A stretch of DNA of 64,000 nucleotides. Source: Pseudomonas hormoni. GTDB lineage: Bacteria > Pseudomonadota > Gammaproteobacteria > Pseudomonadales > Pseudomonadaceae. A program made the translations under genes and the position numbers. Each line of letters opens with the position of its first letter. Position 1 is the stretch's first letter. The notes under the pieces were generated by a model. It was not told the DNA's origin, did not search any database, and saw only the letters and a program-made list of their open reading frames with translations. Location: positions 4,636,001-4,700,000 of the forward strand of contig NZ_CP075566.1 in the NCBI RefSeq assembly GCF_018502625.1, written 5' to 3'. This document shows, in pieces, positions 58,256 through 64,000 of the stretch.

Positions 58256-59428
58256 ATGTTCAAACTCGCAGGACTCACCCTCGCCGCCCTCACCCTGAGT
58301 GCTGTTGCCCACGCCGATGCCGATCTGAAGCTGGGCAGCACCGAGCGCGTCACGCGGCTGTTTGCCTACCCCAACAACTGCAACGTGATCTGCTTTCGCA
58401 ACTGGACGCTGGAGCAAACCGTCGAGCATTACCTGACGCAAAGCGTGCAACGCGATGGTTACAGCGATGCGAAGGTGCAGGTCAAAACCGATAATGATCA
58501 GCTCTATGCCGCCATCACCGGGGTGCCCAGAGGCTATGAAAAGCCGTTGGCGGCGCTGCTCGATGCAGGCGATCTGGCCTACACCGGCGCCAGCAAGCTG
58601 AATGCCGATGGCAAGTGGGCGTATAGCTGGTATTTGTTCCTGCCGCTGGGCATGGCGCTGGAGAACCGTAGAAGCGTCGAGTTGCTGCACTTCCCGCCGG
58701 ATTACTCCCTGACCCAGGCGCAGGACTACCTGGAGTCCAAGACAACCGATCGTTGGGCCACGCTGCTGACGGTGAACGGGATCCCTGCCGATCAGACGCC
58801 GGCTTTCCAGACCATCATCGACATCGCGCCGATTGCCGCGCCATCCAATGCTGGCAAGGATCTGGAAGGCGTCTACGACTACTTCAAGGACTACCAGACC
58901 ACCATGGTCAAGGAAGTCAGCCAGAACGCCAGCGGTGCCGCGCTGCCGATGGTCGCTTTCGGTGCGCCAGTGCGCAACTGGATCAAGCAGCAATACGGAC
59001 CGACCGTAAACGTGCTGGGCCTGGCCACCATCAGCCCGAAGGAAGGGGTGAAAGTGCCAGTGCTGGGTTCCAACCACCCGAGCTACATCTGGTACGCCGC
59101 CGATCCCGAAAGCTATACCGGTAAAGATCCCCAGGCCCAGGCCGACGCGGCGGGCCTGAAAGTCATGGGCCAGGACTTGAGTGCCGCGTGCTGGCAGGCC
59201 GCCATGGGCCGCGACCCGGACAGCAATCCAGACGTTGAACTGAAAAGTTGCACCCAAACCTGGCAGGTGGCCCAGACAGATAAAACCTGCGAGCTGTTTT
59301 ACACCTCGATCCGCAACCTGACGCCCGCGCAAGCCACGGCCAAGTGCGCGACGACACCGATCAAGGCTCAACTCAAACAGCTCAAGGTCCCGGCACCTGC
59401 GACCGCGGTGCCTGCTCCGCATTTGTAA
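58256..59428 (+). CDS. Exported protein of unknown function
   Basis: 390 residues with a Sec signal (MFKLAGLTLAALTLSAVAHA, cleavage about 20-21). The mature protein contains NNCNVICFRNWTLEQTVEHYL, further Cys pairs late in the sequence (ACWQ, KSCTQ, DKTCE, AKCAT), and so probably disulphide bonds, consistent with a periplasmic site. The C-terminus ends in a Pro/Ala tail. No family recognised; it follows atoE by about 110 bases, but a hairpin separates them. Confidence 0.65.
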   Translation: MFKLAGLTLAALTLSAVAHADADLKLGSTERVTRLFAYPNNCNVICFRNWTLEQTVEHYLTQSVQRDGYSDAKVQVKTDNDQLYAAITGVPRGYEKPLAALLDAGDLAYTGASKLNADGKWAYSWYLFLPLGMALENRRSVELLHFPPDYSLTQAQDYLESKTTDRWATLLTVNGIPADQTPAFQTIIDIAPIAAPSNAGKDLEGVYDYFKDYQTTMVKEVSQNASGAALPMVAFGAPVRNWIKQQYGPTVNVLGLATISPKEGVKVPVLGSNHPSYIWYAADPESYTGKDPQAQADAAGLKVMGQDLSAACWQAAMGRDPDSNPDVELKSCTQTWQVAQTDKTCELFYTSIRNLTPAQATAKCATTPIKAQLKQLKVPAPATAVPAPHL

Positions 59429-59610
59429 CCTGCTGAACAGCGTTCCTGCGTGAGCCTTGGCTGACGTAGGAACGCGCGCTTTTCCTCTGTCAGTTGTGAC
59501 AGTAGACCAGTGGTTTTTTTTGCGAGAGTCTTGAGGCGCACCCCAAGTGCTGCAGGGCTGACAGGACGTCAGCTGTCGGAAGTCGCAGCGCCCCGCCGAC
59601 AAGGATTGTT

Positions 59611-60132
59611 ATGAGAACCTGCGCCGATCAAGGAATCCAACCGCCCTCCAATGGCATCTACCCCTTTGCAGAATTGCCCCTTCGTCTTGGATTCCCGTCC
59701 ACGGACAACTTTCAAACCATCTACACCGCTCAAGGGAAGGCAATAGCTGTCGCAGCCCTGCGCGAATTCCCTCGCCTGAGCCGGATGTGCCGGTTTTCCG
59801 GGCATCTGCTGCCCTACCGCTGCCGACATACCCGACAATTGGCGCCGGGCATTCATGTCTACGATCCGCGCTTCTGCGGCCTGATCAACCATGCCTGCGA
59901 CCCCAATGCCTTTCTCGACATGAGCGAGCTGTGGTTATGGGCGCTGAAAGACATCAAAAAGGGCGATCGACTGATGATTGATCTCGCCGCGACGGAAGAC
60001 AAACTGCAGCGGCAGTTCGCCTGCCGCTGCGGTTGTCCTGGCTGCCGGGGCTGGATCACCGGCTACGACGAGTTGCCGAATGCCAATGGCCAGCTGTTTT
60101 TACAGAACCGCCGCCGACGAAGCCCGGGCTGA
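59611..60132 (+). CDS. SET domain protein
   Basis: 173 residues. LINHACDPNAFLD (near 91-103) is the SET active-site wording (N-H-x-x-x-P-N), and a post-SET Cys cluster CRCGCPGCRG (about 138-147) follows, as in protein lysine methyltransferases. N-terminal SET strands are less clear. It has AAGGA just before the ATG. Bacterial SET proteins are scattered and their substrates mostly unknown; a ribosomal, DNA-binding or host protein is possible. No SET-associated partner lies nearby. Confidence 0.8.
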   Translation: MRTCADQGIQPPSNGIYPFAELPLRLGFPSTDNFQTIYTAQGKAIAVAALREFPRLSRMCRFSGHLLPYRCRHTRQLAPGIHVYDPRFCGLINHACDPNAFLDMSELWLWALKDIKKGDRLMIDLAATEDKLQRQFACRCGCPGCRGWITGYDELPNANGQLFLQNRRRRSPG

Positions 60133-60137
60133 GGGTT

Positions 60138-60782
60138 TTATTGCGCCTCGACCGGGCGCAAACGGTACTGAGGCGGTAACTGTTCGAAACCGCTGATGCT
60201 GGCGTTCAGGCTCTTCCACCGGCCATCCTTGATGCCGTAGATGCAGCCGTGAATCGACAGCTTCTGCCCACGATGCCAGGCATTTTGCACAATGGTGGTG
60301 TGCCCGACGTTGGCCACTTGCTGGATCACATTGAGTTCGCAGAGGCGGTCGACCCGCTCTTCTTCCGTCGGCAACAGGGCCAGTTCTTCGCGTTTTTCGT
60401 AGTAGAGATCGCGAATCGAGCGCAACCAGCCGTCGATCAGGCCCAGTTGACGGTCCTGCATCGACGCGCGCACGCCACCGCAGCCATAGTGGCCGGTGAC
60501 GAGGATGTGTTTGACCTTGAGCACGTCAACCGCGTACTGAATCACCGACAGGCAGTTGAGGTCGGTGTGCAACACCACGTTGGCCACGTTGCGATGCACG
60601 AAGAGGTCGCCGGGCAGCATGCCAACGATCTCGTTCGCGGGTACGCGGGCGTCGGAGCAGCCGATCCAGAGGAATTCCGGCGTTTGCTGGCGGGCCAGTT
60701 TGGCGAAGAAGTCAGGATCTTCTTTGGTGATCGCGTCAGCCCAGCGCTCGTTGTTATCAATCAGATCTTGTAAGTCGTTCAT
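60138..60782 (-). CDS. can: Beta-carbonic anhydrase
   Basis: 214 residues, the length of Can (YadF). The zinc ligands are in GCSDARVPANEIV (41-53) and HYGCGGV (98-104). It interconverts CO2 and bicarbonate in the cytoplasm to supply carboxylation reactions. GAGG lies nine bases before the ATG. It is convergent with the SET gene and divergent from the acidic protein gene. Confidence 0.95.
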   Translation of the reverse strand: MNDLQDLIDNNERWADAITKEDPDFFAKLARQQTPEFLWIGCSDARVPANEIVGMLPGDLFVHRNVANVVLHTDLNCLSVIQYAVDVLKVKHILVTGHYGCGGVRASMQDRQLGLIDGWLRSIRDLYYEKREELALLPTEEERVDRLCELNVIQQVANVGHTTIVQNAWHRGQKLSIHGCIYGIKDGRWKSLNASISGFEQLPPQYRLRPVEAQ

Positions 60783-60951
60783 GCAATGAAGCCTCGAGAA
60801 TGATGCGCTGCTTTGACAGACAACCGTCCGTCGGGGTCACGCGCCAGATACAGATTGCCGCTGATACATAGTACCTGCCACTCCATGCCGGTGGAATTCT
60901 GAGGAGCCCAGTGGGTCCACCCTAGTAAGGCCCACAGTATGAGGAATTGCC

Positions 60952-61356
60952 ATGACTGATTCACGACGTCCGTACGATGCGGTGCAACCCGAGCCCATCG
61001 ACGACAACGAAGACCGCATGGGCTCGATGCATGAACTGGATTTTGATGAGGAAGAACCCAACGCCAAAATCGGCGATGAACTGACCGACAACGAGCGCGA
61101 GCGACTCATGCCGCGGGGGCGCGTGCGTGAAGCAGGCATGACTGGCGCCTCGACCGCTGACCATGAATCCACCGACGACGACATGAGTCCGGAGACATTG
61201 ATCCGTGAAGACGGTGCGCGAGATGCCCATGAGGCGGGTGAAGGTGGCCAGGCCGATTGGGAATTGAGCATTGTCGATGAAGACGACATCGGCGGAGGCA
61301 ACGGTCTGGATGAAGAGGAAATGGCGCAGCGGGATCCGATGGATGGGAATCGGTGA
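60952..61356 (+). CDS. Acidic, probably disordered protein
   Basis: 134 residues, very rich in Asp, Glu and Gly with little hydrophobic content, so probably disordered. GAGG is seven bases before the ATG. Short repeated acidic blocks (DEEE, DDN, DEEEM) are seen. Homologues in other pseudomonads have been called serine kinase/phosphatase, but no kinase motif is present here. It may act as a chaperone-like or nucleic-acid-mimic stress protein; that is a guess. Confidence 0.65.
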   Translation: MTDSRRPYDAVQPEPIDDNEDRMGSMHELDFDEEEPNAKIGDELTDNERERLMPRGRVREAGMTGASTADHESTDDDMSPETLIREDGARDAHEAGEGGQADWELSIVDEDDIGGGNGLDEEEMAQRDPMDGNR

Positions 61357-61358
61357 TT

Positions 61359-61470
61359 CTGTGACGAGGGAGCTCGCTCCCGTTCGGCTGCGAAGCAGTC
61401 GCAAAGACTATGACCTGCTCACGATCAGGTCCGCTTCGCGGCCCAGCGGGAGCAAGCTCCCTCGCCACAA
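61359..61470. repeat. REP-type inverted pair (long form)
   Basis: CTGTGACGAGGGAGCTCGCTCCCG and CGGGAGCAAGCTCCCTCGCCACAA are the two edges; the centre GGCTGCGAAGCAG and TCCGCTTCGCGGCC is partly complementary. Confidence 0.82.
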
Positions 61471-61480
61471 TGGTTATGCG

Positions 61481-61933
61481 TCAGTCAACGAGGGTGCAGG
61501 CCATGACCACCGCATCTTCGCGCCCACCTACGGCCGGATAATAATCCCGACGCCGGCCAATCTCGTTAAACCCATACCGCTCATACAACCGGAACGCCGA
61601 CCGATTGCTGTCGCGCACTTCCAGAAAACATTCCCGCGCCTCAGCCTTGTAAGCAATCGACATCAGGTGCTCCAGCAACGTCAAACCCAGGCCACGGCCC
61701 TGATTTTCCGGCTTGACGGTAATGTTCAGCAGGTGCGCTTCATCGAGAATGATCTGCACCACGCCGTGCCCGACCTGCTGCGAACCTTCAAACATCAGCC
61801 AGATCTGGTACTTGCCCAGCCCATCGAGAAAAATCCCGCGGGTCCACGGATGGCTGTACGCCGCGTATTCGATTTTCAGCACAGCGTCCAGGTCCGCCTC
61901 GGTCATCGGGCGAAACGATACAGCGTCACTCAT
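61481..61933 (-). CDS. rimI: Ribosomal-protein-alanine N-acetyltransferase
   Basis: 150 residues, GNAT fold. The acetyl-CoA-binding sequence is VKPENQGRGLGLTLLEHLM (about 76-94) and the family C-terminal FLEVRDSNRSAFRLYERYGF (near 107-126, in part) is present. It acetylates the N-terminus of ribosomal protein S18 in E. coli. It overlaps the upstream psi-like gene by eight bases, the holD-rimI order also found in E. coli. Confidence 0.93.
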   Translation of the reverse strand: MSDAVSFRPMTEADLDAVLKIEYAAYSHPWTRGIFLDGLGKYQIWLMFEGSQQVGHGVVQIILDEAHLLNITVKPENQGRGLGLTLLEHLMSIAYKAEARECFLEVRDSNRSAFRLYERYGFNEIGRRRDYYPAVGGREDAVVMACTLVD

Positions 61934-62705
61934 TCGATTCTTTCCAGCGCGCCATTAGCCGACGCATGGCTTGCCAGACATCAGCCTTACGCTGTGGCTC
62001 TTCCATTAATAATTCCAGACCCGGCAGGGCCCAGACCGTGCCCAGGCCGTCGACCTGGAGTTCACGGTTGAAGGATTCGGCGTTCGCCTCACCGGCGAAA
62101 CGCACCGCCGGCAGGCCGATCAACCACACGCAGACGCACGGCGCGTCTTCCAGGCGAGCCGAGAGAAAACCTTGCACGAAGTCGCGAGCCGCTTCCGGGC
62201 CTTGATCCATGGTACCGCGAGCCAACAGCGGCCAGCGCACCGGCTCACCGACGATCTGCGGGCTGTCCGGCAGGCCGGCGGCGCGCAGCATGTCCTTGAG
62301 CAGCAGATACGCGGGATCGCGGGTCTGGAAGGTTTCGCCTGTGGGTAACTCCACCAATAGCAGGCAGCGACCGGCGCGCAACAATTGCAGGGCGAATCGC
62401 GGAGGCGGCACGACCGGCGCCTTGACCGCGACCGGCGCCTCCTCTTCTTCGACCTTGGCGTTGGTGCGCGTGCTGGCCAACGATGGCCGGGGCACCTCGA
62501 TCTTCACCCGCTCGGCCGGTTTGACCACAGGCTCCACCGGCGCATCGACCACGGGAGCCAGCGCCACCGGGGCGACGACCAACGGTTCGGGCATCTCCAG
62601 CAGCTCGGGCCGCGAAGGCGCGGCAAAGGGCAATTCGGTGCGCGGCAGCCAGTTGACCACCTGCATGGCGGTCAAATAAGCGCGACGACGGGACTCGATA
62701 AGCAA
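61926..62705 (-). CDS. holD: Divergent DNA polymerase III psi subunit (HolD-like)
   Basis: 259 residues, nearly twice the E. coli HolD length of 137. The start resembles the E. coli chi-binding peptide: S-R-R-x-x-x-L followed by V-x-x-W-L-P-R, with Trp19 aligned with Trp17. The end (ALPGLELL...VWQAMRRLM) resembles ALTDLRAN...ALWQQI of HolD. Between them lies a Pro/Ala/Val linker of about 75 residues (30-105), which explains why such genes are miscalled TonB-like. The gene overlaps rimI, as in E. coli. A cryptic psi subunit has been reported for P. aeruginosa at the corresponding place. Its role is to link the clamp loader to chi and SSB. Confidence 0.7.
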   Translation of the reverse strand: MLIESRRRAYLTAMQVVNWLPRTELPFAAPSRPELLEMPEPLVVAPVALAPVVDAPVEPVVKPAERVKIEVPRPSLASTRTNAKVEEEEAPVAVKAPVVPPPRFALQLLRAGRCLLLVELPTGETFQTRDPAYLLLKDMLRAAGLPDSPQIVGEPVRWPLLARGTMDQGPEAARDFVQGFLSARLEDAPCVCVWLIGLPAVRFAGEANAESFNRELQVDGLGTVWALPGLELLMEEPQRKADVWQAMRRLMARWKESNE

Positions 62706-62872
62706 AGGTCGGCCACTTGTGGATAACTAAAGTGCGCTGATTCTACCGCCCTTCGCTCAAGATCGCCCACGCTTGATCGATAGAAAAGCGACAGCCCGTC
62801 CCGAGAGTGAATCGCATCGCCCCTGATGCAGTACAATCGCGGCTTTTAATCGCCAACCAGCCGGCCATTCCG

Positions 62873-64000
62873 ATGATCGAACCCAAGCGCGTCTTGCGCG
62901 CCCTCGCTGAACACTGGGCACTTCTGGAGCCACTGTGCGAGCACTTCGACCAAGGCACACTGAGCCTCAACGAACTGCGCACGCAACTGGCCGCCCAGCA
63001 ACTCGACAGTACGCCGCAGGACATCACCAGCCTGCTGGACGTGTGGATCCGCCTCGACATTCTGGTTCCCGTGGCGAAAAGCCCGAACCGTTTCGAGCTC
63101 AACGCGCAGATCCACGACTTTCTCGCCTACCTGCGCCGTGAGCACCGTCTGGGCCTGTGCCTGGAAATCGAAGCCTACTTGCGCCACCTCGAGCGGCTGG
63201 CCGGTTACATCCAGGATGCTTTCGACATCCGCGACGGCCACGACCTGGCGCGTCAGTTGCGCTTGCTCGACATGCGCGTGCGCGATGTGCTGAAGAAGCT
63301 CGCCAACGACGAACAGGCCCTGGTGGCCGTCGCCGAACGCGCCAAGACCAGCGACCGACAGATTCCGCTCCGTCAGCGTTACGCCGAGGTGCTGGCGACC
63401 TGGGATGAATACGTCGAGCCGATGATTCAGTTGGTGAACGCCGACGGCGCCTTCGAGCAAGGTGTGCGCAAGGTCGAAAACGTGCTGCTGAAGATGCTCA
63501 CCGAGCAGCAGCGCCTCGGCCATCTGGTCGACGACGACATGCTGCTGCGCACCCACGCGCGCATTCTCGAAATGCAGACCAGCGCCCAGCTGACCTTGCG
63601 TCATGCCCGCGAATTGCTGCTGCCGCTGCGTGAAGAAGCCCGTCGTCACAACGCCGTGACCCGTGGCGCGGCGCTGGCCTTGTCGGCCATCCGTCGCAAA
63701 GGCATCGATGCGGTGCCGCAAGCGGCGATGCCGATGTTCACCCGGCCGCAAAGCACCTTCCTCGGCAGCGCCAGTCAGGTCGAAGCCTATGTTTACGCGC
63801 TGGCCCGTTTCGAGCCGAAACCGGCACGCTTCCCCAAGGCCCACAAGACCCAGAAAGGCGAAGCACCGCGCGCGCCACGCACCGTTCGGGAAATGCTCGA
63901 ACGCTGCGAAGACGCCCTGCCGATGCCGGACCTGATGACCTGGTTGCTGGAACAGGAACCGGACGGCGCCACGGACGAATTGCTTTATTGGTTCTCGCGC
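62873..64000 (+). CDS. mksF: Mks condensin kleisin subunit, 5' part
   Basis: 376 codons are open to the window edge with no stop, so the gene is truncated by the window, not broken. The N-terminal half has a winged-helix-like start (LRALAEHWALLEPLCEHFDQG) and a long run of helices with many Leu and Arg, like the MukF/JetA kleisin N-terminus. In P. aeruginosa the mks genes follow near rimI and holD. MksBEF moves and compacts DNA; with MksG it forms the Wadjet plasmid-defence system. Databases use B and F labels inconsistently. The next genes are outside the window. Confidence 0.62.
   Translation, partial: MIEPKRVLRALAEHWALLEPLCEHFDQGTLSLNELRTQLAAQQLDSTPQDITSLLDVWIRLDILVPVAKSPNRFELNAQIHDFLAYLRREHRLGLCLEIEAYLRHLERLAGYIQDAFDIRDGHDLARQLRLLDMRVRDVLKKLANDEQALVAVAERAKTSDRQIPLRQRYAEVLATWDEYVEPMIQLVNADGAFEQGVRKVENVLLKMLTEQQRLGHLVDDDMLLRTHARILEMQTSAQLTLRHARELLLPLREEARRHNAVTRGAALALSAIRRKGIDAVPQAAMPMFTRPQSTFLGSASQVEAYVYALARFEPKPARFPKAHKTQKGEAPRAPRTVREMLERCEDALPMPDLMTWLLEQEPDGATDELLYWFSR

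Noticed and set aside
57983..59602. 539-codon minus-strand ORF
   Set aside because: Antisense to the exported protein and atoE. The plus-strand product has a signal peptide and a better composition, though the exported protein has no known family.
60779..60964. 61-codon minus-strand ORF whose stop overlaps the carbonic anhydrase start (ATGA)
   Set aside because: The overlap looks like coupling, but can has its own GAGG site. The ORF has no ribosome site of its own and overlaps the start of the divergent acidic protein gene.

Overview
The window looks like chromosomal DNA from a Pseudomonas of the fluorescens group. The protein sequences read as Pseudomonas throughout, the DNA is GC-rich with strong G/C third-position bias, and at least eleven paired REP-type inverted repeats typical of these genomes sit between genes. 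Much of the first 41 kb and the last 3 kb keeps a gene order I recall from P. aeruginosa (rsmC, chemoreceptor, mqo, hpt-upp-uraA, hemH, phrB, pagL, murI-moeB-prmC-prfA-hemA, TPR lipoprotein-lolB-ispE, tRNA-Gln, prs, rplY, pth, ychF; then rimI, a psi-like subunit and a condensin gene). That comparison is from memory, not from a search. There is no phage, transposon, CRISPR array or rRNA operon.

Layout. 0-8.6 kb: rsmC; a UPF0016/GDT1 membrane protein behind a probable Mn2+ riboswitch of the yybP-ykoY class; an M48 lipoprotein protease; a large dCache chemoreceptor; an SRAP protein with altered active-site residues; two small Cys-rich/DUF2007 proteins; an acyltransferase. 8.7-18.5 kb: YajG-like lipoprotein, mqo with a long leader, hypothetical proteins, wbuC, purine and pyrimidine salvage (hpt, upp, uraA), hemH and a TIGR01777 epimerase. 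18.6-28.4 kb: a light/oxidative-stress style cluster in two transcription units (renalase-like flavoprotein and Trp-rich protein; then DUF523/DUF1722, a LitR/CarH-type MerR regulator, phrB, SnoaL-like, SDR, FAD amine oxidase, DUF1365, CFA-type methyltransferase, DUF2878). Both units are preceded by TGTACA-type operator repeats. 28.4-37.7 kb: YkgJ-like, pagL, murI-moeB-prmC-prfA-hemA on the minus strand, then TPR-lolB-ispE on the plus strand. 37.7-41.4 kb: tRNA-Gln(TTG), prs, rplY, pth, ychF. 41.5-60.1 kb: a more variable region with an Fsr-type MFS pump, two more chemoreceptors, tRNA-Met, DUF2817, ggt, a gamma-glutamylcyclotransferase-like protein, ddlA, LysE, an XRE/DUF2975 pair, AraC, cupin, flavin reductase, an MHS transporter, AtoE, an exported unknown and a SET-domain protein. 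60.1-64 kb: carbonic anhydrase, an acidic disordered protein, rimI, a divergent DNA polymerase III psi subunit, and the start of an Mks/Wadjet-type condensin kleisin cut by the window edge.

The most interesting region is 18.6-28.4 kb. It appears to be one regulon joining DNA photorepair to membrane fatty-acid modification, under a MerR-type regulator that lacks the usual cobalamin-binding motif. Its main promoter (19894-19921) has one TGTACA in the spacer and a perfect 9-bp inverted repeat just downstream. Other points worth following: atypical SRAP active-site residues; a composition shift and embedded promoter in the last third of ispE; a 29-codon ORF coupled to pth; structured leaders before mqo and the 685-residue chemoreceptor; and the linker-expanded psi subunit.
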